Assembly (NCBI GenBank): GCA_964561535.1
Contig: CAZLPZ010000026.1
Location: 1-25,469 of the forward strand
Reading direction: 5' to 3'
DNA from: CAZLPZ01 sp964561535
GTDB lineage: Bacteria; Pseudomonadota; Alphaproteobacteria; Micavibrionales; Micavibrionaceae
Length of the DNA stretch: 25,469 nucleotides
Shown: one piece after another, positions 7,938 through 16,065 of the stretch
Layout: the number at the start of each line of letters is the position of its first letter
How positions within the stretch are numbered: position 1 is the first letter of the stretch
Notes under the pieces: model-generated
What the model was told of the DNA's origin: nothing
What the model saw: only the letters and a program-made list of their open reading frames with translations
Databases searched by the model: none
Translations under genes and position numbers: made by a program

Positions 7938-9005
7938 ATGAAATTCCTCGATCTGGCCAAAATATACTTAAAATCCGGAAATGGCGGCCCCGGCTGCCTG
8001 TCCTTCCGGCATGAAAAATATCTGGAATTTGGCGGACCCGATGGCGGCAACGGCGGCAAAGGCGGCGATGTGATCATTGAGGCAGCGGACAACTTGAATA
8101 CGCTGATCGATTATCGCTTTACTCAGCATTTTTCCGCCAAAAACGGAGAGCATGGCATGGGCAAGCTCCGGTCTGGACAACACGGATCGGATGTCATATT
8201 ACGGGTTCCCGTCGGCACCGAAATTTTGGCCGAAGATGAAGAAACGGTCATTGCCGATTTTAAAGCCGAAGGCGAACGCCTGATGATTTTAAAGGGCGGC
8301 GACGGTGGTTTTGGCAACGCGCATTTCAAATCAGCCACCAATCAAGCCCCCCGCAAATCAACCACAGGCTGGCCGGGTCAGGAAATGACGATCTGGTTAC
8401 GGTTAAAATTGATTGCGGACGCCGGGTTGGTGGGGTTACCAAATGCCGGAAAATCGACATTTTTATCGGCGTGCAGCGCGGCAAAACCCAAAATTGCGGA
8501 TTACCCCTTTACCACCCTGCACCCCAATTTAGGTGTCGTGAAGATTGATGATTTTTCCTTTGTGCTGGCCGATATTCCGGGGCTAATCGAAGGCGCGCAT
8601 CAAGGCAAGGGGTTGGGCGATCAATTTCTGGCCCACGTTGAACGATGTGCGGTACTCTTGCATTTAATTGATATGAATACCGATGACGTTTGTGCGGTGT
8701 ATGACGTGATCCGCGGTGAATTATCGGCATACGGCAACGGTTTGGCCGAAAAACCCGAAATTATTGCCCTGAACAAATCAGATACATTGCCGACCGAAGA
8801 CGCCGCCGAAAAGGTTGCGGCATTAAAAGCGCACACAAGCAAAGATGTGTATTTGGTGTCAGGTGCCACGGGCAAAGACGTGCGCCCCATTTTGTTCGCG
8901 ATTAAAGGCGAAATCAATGCCGCGCGGGTTAAGCCGAACGACGCGCCGGTGTCAGATGCCCCGTGGGATGATACGCCAGAAGACCACCGTGCCAGCCCGA
9001 CGTAA
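7938..9005 (+). CDS. obgE: Obg-family GTPase (ribosome assembly)
   Basis: The 355-residue product is the essential GTPase ObgE/CgtA, which binds 50S precursors and links ribosome assembly to stress. The glycine-rich Obg fold occupies residues about 1-158 (GGPDGGNGGKGGDV, GGDGGFGNAHFKS). The G domain follows, with G1 GLPNAGKST (166-174), the TT switch in YPFTTLHPNLG, G3 DIPG (212-215), G4 NKSD (279-282) and G5-like SGATG (308-312). The C-terminal tail is short and acidic, and no OCT domain is visible. The start follows no ribosome site (see the upstream entry). The stop codon sits in a small CCCGAC-GTAA-GTCGGG hairpin. Confidence 0.96.
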   Translation: MKFLDLAKIYLKSGNGGPGCLSFRHEKYLEFGGPDGGNGGKGGDVIIEAADNLNTLIDYRFTQHFSAKNGEHGMGKLRSGQHGSDVILRVPVGTEILAEDEETVIADFKAEGERLMILKGGDGGFGNAHFKSATNQAPRKSTTGWPGQEMTIWLRLKLIADAGLVGLPNAGKSTFLSACSAAKPKIADYPFTTLHPNLGVVKIDDFSFVLADIPGLIEGAHQGKGLGDQFLAHVERCAVLLHLIDMNTDDVCAVYDVIRGELSAYGNGLAEKPEIIALNKSDTLPTEDAAEKVAALKAHTSKDVYLVSGATGKDVRPILFAIKGEINAARVKPNDAPVSDAPWDDTPEDHRASPT

Positions 9006-9041
9006 GTCGGGATCCAAATTTAGTTTCAAAACAAGTCTGGA

Positions 9042-9059
9042 CCCCGGCTTTCGCCGGGG
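9042..9059. repeat. REP-like palindrome between obgE and the aldolase gene
   Basis: A perfect 7-bp stem (CCCCGGC with GCCGGGG) has a TTTC loop, preceded by GTCTGGA. It lies in the 79-base gap between two convergent genes and has no T-run on either side. It could slow both polymerases, but it looks more like a dispersed palindromic repeat. Confidence 0.55.
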
Positions 9060-9084
9060 AGGCTCTCCTATGCTATTATCGACT

Positions 9085-9741
9085 TTAAACAATCACCTGC
9101 CCCGTCTTCGCCCAATCGGCGGTAAAGGTCGCGATGCCTTTATCGGTCAAGGGGTGCGTGATCATTTGCCGTAAAATGGCGGGTGGTACGGTCGCCACAT
9201 CGGCCCCAGCGCGTGCGGCATCCACCACATGGGTCACATGACGTAAAGACGCTGCCAAAATCAATGTATCCATATCGGGGTCTTGGTCATACACGGCCCG
9301 AATGTCCGCCACCAAATCAATTCCCACATGGCCAATATCATCCAGGCGCCCGACAAAGGGGGATATAAACGTCGCGCCGGCACTCGCGGCCAATAACGCC
9401 TGGGCCGCCGAAAAACAGAGCGTTACATTGACCATTCGCCCCTGGTCAACCAGCACACGACACAATTTTAATCCGTCAAACGTCATCGGCACTTTGATCG
9501 TTACGTTATCCGCAATCGCACAGAGCACATCCGCCTCGCGGCGCATGGTGTCATAATCCTGCGCCACCACTTCGGCACTGACGGGACCCGGCACAATCAC
9601 ACAAATTTCGGCGATCCGCGTTTTAAAATCAGCCCCTGATTTTGCTATAATCGACGGATTTGTTGTGATGCCCGAAACCAGCCCCATCTCCATAAATTCG
9701 GAAATATCTTTTAAATCAGCCGTATCTAAAAAAAAATTCAT
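9085..9741 (-). CDS. Fructose-6-phosphate aldolase / short transaldolase
   Basis: The 218-residue protein belongs to the small transaldolase group (TalC/MipB/Fsa). Its members either cleave fructose 6-phosphate or act as transaldolase in the pentose phosphate pathway; sequence alone does not separate the two here. Family features are MNFFLDTADL with Asp6, GITTNPSII (25-32), the Schiff-base Lys83 in NVTIKVPMT, VNVTLCFS (104-111) and FISPFVGRLDD (125-135). The ATG at 9741 is taken as start because the codon before it is TTG and an AAGG site lies eight bases upstream. It is convergent with obgE and divergent from the rhamnose operon. Confidence 0.9.
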   Translation of the reverse strand: MNFFLDTADLKDISEFMEMGLVSGITTNPSIIAKSGADFKTRIAEICVIVPGPVSAEVVAQDYDTMRREADVLCAIADNVTIKVPMTFDGLKLCRVLVDQGRMVNVTLCFSAAQALLAASAGATFISPFVGRLDDIGHVGIDLVADIRAVYDQDPDMDTLILAASLRHVTHVVDAARAGADVATVPPAILRQMITHPLTDKGIATFTADWAKTGQVIV

Positions 9742-9975
9742 CAAAAAGCCTTTATAAAAGGGGCTAAAAATCTTTTTTATCCTACCAAATATAAATTTAT
9801 AATTCGTTATCCCATAAATTAACTATAATAAACAATTACTTAGAAATATTCATGTGCAATTTCAAAATATAAATGGTCACCGCACACAATTGCATTAATT
9901 GGACCGTTCTCTTATCATCTCTTTTAGAAAAAGACCTCCGACAATCATCTTGTCCCCCAAAAGATTTATCTTGTT
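9742..9975. promoter_or_regulatory. Intergenic region and weak promoter before rfbC
   Basis: These A+T-rich 234 bases separate the aldolase gene from the divergent rhamnose operon. A candidate plus-strand promoter is TTGCAT (9890-9895), a 17-base spacer and TATCAT (9913-9918). The -10 matches consensus in five of six positions, the -35 in only three. No clear ribosome site precedes the rfbC start. An 83-residue open frame at 9873-10124 overlaps rfbC and has no support as a gene. Confidence 0.35.
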
Positions 9976-10560
9976 ATGACCCTGACTGTTCACCCGACGG
10001 CCCTCCCCGATATTTTGCGAATTACCTTAAATCGATTTACAGATCCGCGCGGATACTTTATCGAAACCTACAATGCCCACGATTTGGCCATGATCGGGAT
10101 CATGGAAACATTTGTTCAAGATAATTATTCACGATCCTACAACGCTGGAACAATCCGGGGCCTGCACTTTCAATCCCCCCCCATGGCTCAGGCAAAGTTG
10201 GTACGTGTCATCCGCGGACGCATTATGGATGTCGCGGTGGATATTCGACGAGGGTCACCCACATACGGCCAACATGTGGAAATACCGCTCTCATCCGACA
10301 TTGACGAAGTTTTATATATTCCGCCTGGATTTGCCCATGGCTTTTGTACCATTGAACCGGACACCGAGGTCCAATACAAAGTATCCGCCGCCTATTCCCC
10401 CCCCCATGATGGCGGCATTTTATGGAACGACCCCAGCTTAAATATCGATTGGCCAAACGTGCCTCAAAACGCCATTGTTTCAGAAAAAGATTCAAAATTA
10501 CCCCTCCTTCAAAAATTCGTTTCACCCTTTGACTATAAAATAAACGAGTCAATCATATGA
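9976..10560 (+). CDS. rfbC: dTDP-4-dehydrorhamnose 3,5-epimerase
   Basis: The 194-residue enzyme (RmlC) epimerises dTDP-4-keto-6-deoxyglucose at C3 and C5, the third step to dTDP-L-rhamnose. The cupin core is plain: FTDPRGYFIETYN (21-33), FVQDNYSRSYNAGTIRGLHF with catalytic His64, PPGFAHGF with His121, and EVQYKVSAAY, where Tyr134 occupies the usual proton-donor site. The length is slightly above the common 180-185 residues because of a short C-terminal tail. The stop overlaps the rfbB start by four bases (ATGA). It is the first gene of the operon. Confidence 0.95.
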   Translation: MTLTVHPTALPDILRITLNRFTDPRGYFIETYNAHDLAMIGIMETFVQDNYSRSYNAGTIRGLHFQSPPMAQAKLVRVIRGRIMDVAVDIRRGSPTYGQHVEIPLSSDIDEVLYIPPGFAHGFCTIEPDTEVQYKVSAAYSPPHDGGILWNDPSLNIDWPNVPQNAIVSEKDSKLPLLQKFVSPFDYKINESII

Positions 10561-11642
10561 ACATTATCATTACAGGCGGAGCAGGGTTTATTGGATCGCA
10601 TGTCGTACGCCAAGCACTTTCAAACGGGCACAATGTTTTAAACATTGACAATCTGTCCTATGCCGCCAACCACACCGCGCTACAAGAATTTCTGGGCAGT
10701 CCCCATTATCAATTCGCGCAAATCGATATTCGTGATCTCTCTCGGTTGCGCCCCCACTTTCAAAATTTCAAACCGAATGCCATCATGCACTTGGCTGCCG
10801 AAACCCATGTTGATCGGTCTATTGATAAGCCGCAGGACTTTATCGAAACGAACGTAATGGGAACATTTAATTTGCTAGAGGCAAGCATCGAATATTGGCA
10901 TTCTTTACCCCATGACACGGCACGCGCGGCATTTCGATTTCATCATATCTCAACCGATGAAGTGTACGGGACGTTGGGCAGAACCGGACGTTTTACCGAA
11001 AGTACACCCTATGATCCGCACTCGCCCTATTCGGCCAGCAAAGCCGCCTCTGACCATCTTGTCCGCGCATGGGGCATAACATATGGCCTGCCCATTTTAA
11101 TTACCAATTGTTCAAATAATTACGGACCAGGGCAATTCCCTGAAAAATTGATTCCTCTAATGATTATCAAAGGTCTAACTGAAGAAGCCCTGCCCGTCTA
11201 TGGCACCGGATTAAATATCCGCGATTGGTTATATGTGGAAGATCATGCGACCGCTCTCCATACTGTTTTAAAAAACGGTAAAATTGGCGAGACCTATAAT
11301 ATTGGTGAAAACGCAGAACACACAAATTTGGACATCGTTCAAAAAATATGTGACATTCTGGATCATATGGCCCCCCCAAAAAGGGTAAAATCCCGGCGCG
11401 ATCTTATTACGTTTGTGCCCGATCGCCCCGGACATGATTTCCGATATGCGATGGATGCCTCAAAAATCCATCATGATTTAAATTGGGCCCCGACTGAAAC
11501 ATTTGAGTCCGGCCTGCGCAAAACAATAGAATGGTATCTTGATCATAAATCCTGGTGGCAAGATATTCGTTCAAATTCATATCAAGGAAACCGATTGGGA
11601 CTGTCGGTTATTGAGGAAAATAAAGAAGGGGTTGCATCATGA
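10557..11642 (+). CDS. rfbB: dTDP-glucose 4,6-dehydratase
   Basis: The 361-residue enzyme (RmlB) converts dTDP-glucose to dTDP-4-keto-6-deoxyglucose with bound NAD. It is an extended short-chain dehydrogenase. The cofactor loop is GGAGFIGSH (7-15). The active-site triad Thr133-Asp134-Glu135 lies in STDEVYG, and the Tyr158-x3-Lys162 pair in YSASK. ITNCSNNYGPGQFPEKLIPL and NIRDWLYVEDH are typical of this family. It overlaps rfbC by four bases at its start and rfbD by four bases at its end, which suggests translational coupling. Confidence 0.97.
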   Translation: MNIIITGGAGFIGSHVVRQALSNGHNVLNIDNLSYAANHTALQEFLGSPHYQFAQIDIRDLSRLRPHFQNFKPNAIMHLAAETHVDRSIDKPQDFIETNVMGTFNLLEASIEYWHSLPHDTARAAFRFHHISTDEVYGTLGRTGRFTESTPYDPHSPYSASKAASDHLVRAWGITYGLPILITNCSNNYGPGQFPEKLIPLMIIKGLTEEALPVYGTGLNIRDWLYVEDHATALHTVLKNGKIGETYNIGENAEHTNLDIVQKICDILDHMAPPKRVKSRRDLITFVPDRPGHDFRYAMDASKIHHDLNWAPTETFESGLRKTIEWYLDHKSWWQDIRSNSYQGNRLGLSVIEENKEGVAS

Positions 11643-12541
11643 TCCGCATCGGGCTAACCGGCGCACAAGGCCAATTGGGATTATGCATCCAAGACGCCGC
11701 AACAACGATAAAAAATATATCGATAATTCCCCTATCCAGGGACATCCTTGATCTGAATGCGCCCCTGACGGTGCCGAACATAACGGTGTTGTTGCGCGAC
11801 CTGAAATGCGACCTCTTGGTCAACACCGCCGCCTTCACATCTGTGGACGGAGCCGAAAAAGATATCGCATCAGCCTATACCATCAATGAAAAGTCACCGG
11901 GCGTTTTATCTGCCGCCTGCGCCGAACTGGATATCCCCATCATCCATATTTCGACAGATTATGTTTTTGACGGGACAAAAAACCACCCCTATGTCGAACA
12001 CGATACTCCTCGCCCCCTTTCAATCTATGGCAACTCAAAGCGTGATGGGGAAATAATTGTGCTCAAAAATAATCCAAAGGCAATGATTATCCGCAGCGCC
12101 TGGTTATTTTCAGCGTATCGTAAAAATTTTATGAAGACAATTTTAAGTCTGGCAGAAAAAAAATCAGACCTATCGATTGTATCAGATCAAATTGGTAACC
12201 CCACCTATACCCCTGACCTTGCGCATGCCGTTTTGGTCGCCGCATCTGCATTCATTAAAAACCCAAAACTCGCTGGTATTTATCATTACGCCGGAACTCC
12301 CGAAACATCTTGGCACGGCTTTGCAACTGAAATTTTTAATTACGCCAAACAGCATGGTATAAAAACACCGACCACTCTCGTTCCTATCCCAACATCGGGA
12401 TACCCCTTGCCTGCAAAACGCCCCAATTACAGCGCGCTCTCATCCGAATTTTTTATAAAAACATTTAATATTTCACCGTCGGATTGGGCGGCAGGTATAA
12501 ATGACGCCCTGATCAAATTACAAAAAAATGGAGACACATAA
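11639..12541 (+). CDS. rfbD: dTDP-4-dehydrorhamnose reductase
   Basis: The 300-residue enzyme (RmlD) reduces dTDP-4-keto-L-rhamnose to dTDP-L-rhamnose with NAD(P)H, the last step of the pathway. The nucleotide-binding loop GAQGQLG is at 8-14. STDYVFDG (105-112), with the active-site Thr/Asp, and YGNSKRDGE, with Tyr130 and Lys134, are both intact. RSAWLFS and the later AGIYHYAGTPETSWHGFA also match the family. Its last codons overlap the ribosome site of rfbA (GGAG within the sequence just before the stop). Confidence 0.95.
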   Translation: MIRIGLTGAQGQLGLCIQDAATTIKNISIIPLSRDILDLNAPLTVPNITVLLRDLKCDLLVNTAAFTSVDGAEKDIASAYTINEKSPGVLSAACAELDIPIIHISTDYVFDGTKNHPYVEHDTPRPLSIYGNSKRDGEIIVLKNNPKAMIIRSAWLFSAYRKNFMKTILSLAEKKSDLSIVSDQIGNPTYTPDLAHAVLVAASAFIKNPKLAGIYHYAGTPETSWHGFATEIFNYAKQHGIKTPTTLVPIPTSGYPLPAKRPNYSALSSEFFIKTFNISPSDWAAGINDALIKLQKNGDT

Positions 12542-12542
12542 T

Positions 12543-13451
12543 ATGGCACGTAAAGGAATCGTTTTGGCAGGTGGTACGGGCACACGGTTATACCCCATCA
12601 CCAAGGGGGTCAGTAAACAACTCTTGCCCATCTATGATAAGCCGATGATTTATTATCCGATTTCAACGCTTATGCTCGCCGGTATCCGCGAAATTTTGAT
12701 CATCACAACACCCCACGAACAGGCATTATTTAAAAATTTATTAGGTGACGGCACGCAATGGGGGATTACCTTGTCTTATACCGTTCAACCCAAACCCGAA
12801 GGCCTACCCCAGGCCTTTATCATTGCCGAAAAATTTTTGGCAGGGTCTGCGGTCGCCCTTATTTTGGGCGATAATATTTTTTATGGTCACGGCCTGACCG
12901 ATTTATTAGAACAAGCAAACGCAAGAAAACCTGGCGCCACCATCTTTGCCCAACGCGTCCCAGACCCTGAACGATTTGGTGTGGTCGAATTTGATCAAAA
13001 CGGCAAAGTCATATCGATCGAAGAAAAGCCAAAGGCTCCAAAATCAAATTGGGCCGGAACAGGACTTTATTTTTTTGATAACGATGCGGTGAATATTGCC
13101 AAATCCTTAAAACCGTCCGCGCGCGGTGAACTCGAAATTGTTGACATGGAAAATGTTTATCTTCAAATGAATAAACTTTATGTGATCCAAATGGGTCGAG
13201 GGTTTTCATGGTTTGATACTGGTACCGCAGGATCGTTAATCGACGCGGCAAATTTCATTCGCACCATCCAAACGGTCCAAAGCCAGATGATTGGATGCCC
13301 CGAAGAAATTGCATTCCTAAAAAATTGGATCACAGCAGACGACGTGTTACGAATCTCAAAAGAATATTCAAAAAATGACTATGGCGCATATTTACAAAAA
13401 ATAGTTGCCGAAACTATACTGTCTAAACGCTTTGACCCCCCGATTTTTTAA
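12543..13451 (+). CDS. rfbA: Glucose-1-phosphate thymidylyltransferase
   Basis: The 302-residue enzyme (RmlA) joins dTTP and glucose 1-phosphate to give dTDP-glucose, the entry step of the rhamnose pathway. The nucleotidyltransferase signature GGTGTRLYPIT (10-20) and Lys25 of KQLLPIYDKP are present. So are the metal-binding Asp110 in LGDNIFYGHG, the VVEFDQNGKVISIEEKPK segment, and RGFSWFDTGT near the sugar site. The frame is open back to an ATG at 12528, but the ATG at 12543 has GGAG eight bases upstream and begins exactly where homologues do, so it is chosen. It lies one base after the rfbD stop. Confidence 0.96.
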   Translation: MARKGIVLAGGTGTRLYPITKGVSKQLLPIYDKPMIYYPISTLMLAGIREILIITTPHEQALFKNLLGDGTQWGITLSYTVQPKPEGLPQAFIIAEKFLAGSAVALILGDNIFYGHGLTDLLEQANARKPGATIFAQRVPDPERFGVVEFDQNGKVISIEEKPKAPKSNWAGTGLYFFDNDAVNIAKSLKPSARGELEIVDMENVYLQMNKLYVIQMGRGFSWFDTGTAGSLIDAANFIRTIQTVQSQMIGCPEEIAFLKNWITADDVLRISKEYSKNDYGAYLQKIVAETILSKRFDPPIF

Positions 13452-13457
13452 GTCCCC

Positions 13458-14666
13458 ATGAAAAAGAAAATTGTCTTTATCTGCAATAGCGTTACCCTCG
13501 CACACCCTGTGCGTGTGACATTACTTGCAAATATGCTTGATCCAGAAAAATATGACATCGTTATTTACCGAGGCAAGGCTTACGAATCAATCTTACCGCA
13601 TACAACTATTTCTGTTCACCCGGCACTCTCTATGAATACCAAAGATTTTTTAGAATGTCTCAGCGATATAAAATCACCTTTTGATAAGGAAACCATCAAA
13701 CTTTTTGCTGAAGAAGAGTTAAAAATTTTGGAAATAGAAAAGCCCGATCTCGTTATTGGTGATTTTCGTTACACACTTCAGGTCACGGCGCGCCAACGAT
13801 CTGTCCCATACTTAAATCTCACAAACGCCGTATGGGATCCTCTTTTCGCCCTGAAACTTGAACCGCCTCCGACGCGGCGATTTACTTTTTTACCTGATTA
13901 CATAAAGGCTTGGCTTATGAACCATATGCCGAAAATTGCTTTTTTAAAAGTAAACCATGCGTTTAATACATTCCTGAAACAAAATGGGTTTCTTCCCTAT
14001 AAAAGCGATCCTCGTCTTATATTTTCAAATGCTGATTATAACGCCTATTGTGATTTATCGGCTTTTTTCCCGCCAAACTTACTTGATCATAGACATTGTT
14101 TCATCGGACCGATTTTGTGGTCGCCTAATATGCCAGCGCCCGATTTATCCACTCTGCGCGCCAATGGGAAATATACTGTTTATATTAACTTGGGAAGTTC
14201 AGGGGACGCCAATATTCTTGAACCCCTGTGCGCCAAACTTTCAGACGATGACATTAATTTAATTGTAGCAACAGGGACCTCTCCTGCGCCCCCTGCCCTC
14301 CTCAACCGACCGAACACGATTGTTATGCCCTATCTTGCCAGTGATAAAATTTCGTCTCAAGTTGATGCAGTTATATGCAATGGGGGCATGCCAACAGCCT
14401 GTACCGCCCTGTTAAATAATGCCTATTGTGTTGGGGTTGTATCAAACCTGGATCAAATGATGGGCATGCGCCAGATTGAACGAAAAGGAGCAGGGCGCTG
14501 TTTCCGGAGCCGTCCCTATGATATCAATGGGATTGTATCAACGATCAAGGCACGACCCACATTATCACCAGATCTTTTCAAAGAATTGACCAATAATTAC
14601 AACCAAAACCGCCCCGAGATTATATTTCCAAAATTTATCGATCAAATTTTATCCAATGAGGAATGA
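13458..14666 (+). CDS. GT1-like (GT-B fold) glycosyltransferase
   Basis: This 402-residue protein resembles the UDP-glucosyl/rhamnosyl transferases of family GT1. The N-terminal half starts KKKIVFICNSVTLAHPVR, the position where these enzymes usually bind the acceptor. The C-terminal half has VYINLGSSGDANILEPL and the nucleotide-sugar motif CNGGMPTACTALLNNAYCVGVVSNLDQ (about 306-332). That motif normally reads HGG..T..EAL......P...DQ. Here Asn replaces the first His and the Glu position is changed. It starts seven bases after rfbA and is the last gene of the dTDP-rhamnose operon, so a rhamnosyltransferase is a reasonable inference. The acceptor cannot be told. It converges with tolA, 11 bases apart, and no terminator is visible between them. 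Confidence 0.75.
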   Translation: MKKKIVFICNSVTLAHPVRVTLLANMLDPEKYDIVIYRGKAYESILPHTTISVHPALSMNTKDFLECLSDIKSPFDKETIKLFAEEELKILEIEKPDLVIGDFRYTLQVTARQRSVPYLNLTNAVWDPLFALKLEPPPTRRFTFLPDYIKAWLMNHMPKIAFLKVNHAFNTFLKQNGFLPYKSDPRLIFSNADYNAYCDLSAFFPPNLLDHRHCFIGPILWSPNMPAPDLSTLRANGKYTVYINLGSSGDANILEPLCAKLSDDDINLIVATGTSPAPPALLNRPNTIVMPYLASDKISSQVDAVICNGGMPTACTALLNNAYCVGVVSNLDQMMGMRQIERKGAGRCFRSRPYDINGIVSTIKARPTLSPDLFKELTNNYNQNRPEIIFPKFIDQILSNEE

Positions 14667-14677
14667 CATAGTAAAGC

Positions 14678-15577
14678 TTAAAACATATCCTTAGGGTTAA
14701 AATTCACGATCATATCGCGCCACAATTGATATTTTTCTTCCGGCAATTTTAAGGGCGAACACCGCGGATCCCGCACAGCACGTAACGCGCTTTCGGCAAC
14801 CGCCCGGTAATGGTCATCGCTGTTATAGCGGGAGGTGTCCACAATCGTTGCCTGTTGAACGGTGCGGTCAACATTTACAATCACACGAATTTCAACCGAT
14901 AAATCCTCTGCTTCGGACGCCCCGGCAAAAACATTCCAACACCCTCCCAATTGTTGCCGCAAAGCGTCGATATCGCTGATGGTCAATTGTTCCCCTAAAT
15001 TTTGCGTTTCAGGCGCGGGGGTTGCTTCCGTGATTTTTTTTGTTAAATCGCCAATATCAGATTTAGGAATCTCTGGCTCTTTGGTTAAATTTTTTAATAA
15101 TGAATCAAATTGCTTGGATTCTTTTTCTGGTTTTTTCGGATCTGGTTTTTTTTCGGGTTTTTTATCTTGTTTTTTGGGCGGCGATAATTCGTCAATATCC
15201 GGCGTATCTTTTTTAACTTCCGTGGGCTTTTTATCGGGTTCCGGTTTTTGAACGTCAAGCTTTGGAGGCGTTTTAACGGGGTTTGATTTTGTGACAGGCT
15301 TGGTTGATTTTGTCGGTGGCTCCTCTTTTTTATTTTTAGGTTCAGGCGCCTTCAGTGGCGGTTTTGTAGATTGAGTCATATCCGCAACCGTCGCAAGCTC
15401 GATACTGATGCTTTCTGGAATTTTATGATCCGACCGTAAATGCGGCACACCGATCAAGACCGCCGCCACAACAACCACATGCAAAACAATCGAGCCCACA
15501 AAAGCCCAACGTCGTCCCTGTAACGGACCTTTCACATTGTCCGTCGCATCATTTTGATGTCGTGTGGGACCATTCAT
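14678..15577 (-). CDS. tolA: TolA, periplasm-spanning Tol-Pal protein
   Basis: The 299-residue protein has the three-part build of TolA. There is a single N-terminal membrane anchor (WAFVGSIVLHVVVVAAVLIGVP, residues about 24-45), a long Pro/Lys/Glu-rich linker (about 65-190), and a C-terminal domain with LRQQLGGCWNVFAGA, VDRTVQQATIVDTS, YRAVAESALRAVRDPRC and LWRDMIVNFNP. The two Cys of the C-terminal domain are the usual pair. TolA passes the energy of the TolQR motor to the outer-membrane side during cell constriction. It follows tolR by 12 bases, with a GGAAAG ribosome site that overlaps the tolR stop. A TonB role is less likely because the C-terminal domain fits alphaproteobacterial TolA. 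tolB and pal do not follow. Confidence 0.88.
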   Translation of the reverse strand: MNGPTRHQNDATDNVKGPLQGRRWAFVGSIVLHVVVVAAVLIGVPHLRSDHKIPESISIELATVADMTQSTKPPLKAPEPKNKKEEPPTKSTKPVTKSNPVKTPPKLDVQKPEPDKKPTEVKKDTPDIDELSPPKKQDKKPEKKPDPKKPEKESKQFDSLLKNLTKEPEIPKSDIGDLTKKITEATPAPETQNLGEQLTISDIDALRQQLGGCWNVFAGASEAEDLSVEIRVIVNVDRTVQQATIVDTSRYNSDDHYRAVAESALRAVRDPRCSPLKLPEEKYQLWRDMIVNFNPKDMF

Positions 15578-15589
15578 TTTCGTGCTTTC

Positions 15590-16063
15590 CTATGGTGCAG
15601 ACGATACGCCCGCCCCCGGATCCGTAATCAGGGCGACTTTACGATATCCGGCCTTATTTAACACCCCCATCACATTCATCACTTGACCATAGGCCAATTT
15701 ATTATCTGCACGAATATAAATACGTTTTTCAACATCTCCCTTGGTCGATCCCGATAATACCGTCAATAACCGTGCATAGGAGACTTGGGTCTCGCCAATG
15801 AAAATAAGACCTTCTCGGCTGATCGTTATTTCGATGGGATGCTGGTCTGAATTTTCAATGGCCGCCGCATCTGATTTGGGTAAATCAACCGGAACCCCCG
15901 CAGTTAATAAAGGAGCCGTAATCATAAACACAACCAACAAAACAAGCATGACATCCACAAGAGGGGTGACATTGATATCTGACATGGGCCCGCGCCCGCC
16001 TCCACGACGTCCTCGGCCGCCACGACCCCGACCTCGACCTGAACTGATAACACCGCCCGCCAT
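15590..16063 (-). CDS. tolR: TolR, proton-channel subunit of the Tol-Pal motor
   Basis: The 157-residue ExbD/TolR family protein has an Arg/Gly-rich cytoplasmic N-terminus (residues 9-25). One membrane helix follows (VDVMLVLLVVFMITAPLL, about 36-53), with the conserved proton-carrying Asp37 in NVTPLVDVML. The periplasmic domain contains IYIRADNKLAYGQVMNVM, a family hallmark. The gene follows tolQ after two bases and is followed closely by tolA, so the three are one operon. The Arg/Gly-rich N-terminal extension occurs in other alphaproteobacterial TolR proteins. Confidence 0.93.
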   Translation of the reverse strand: MAGGVISSGRGRGRGGRGRRGGGRGPMSDINVTPLVDVMLVLLVVFMITAPLLTAGVPVDLPKSDAAAIENSDQHPIEITISREGLIFIGETQVSYARLLTVLSGSTKGDVEKRIYIRADNKLAYGQVMNVMGVLNKAGYRKVALITDPGAGVSSAP

Positions 16064-16065
16064 AA

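Noticed and set aside
9873..10124. 83-residue frame in the rfbC leader
   Set aside because: It overlaps rfbC in another frame and shows no family features.
12528..12542. Earlier ATG for rfbA
   Set aside because: The ATG at 12543 has a well-placed ribosome site and matches the family N-terminus.
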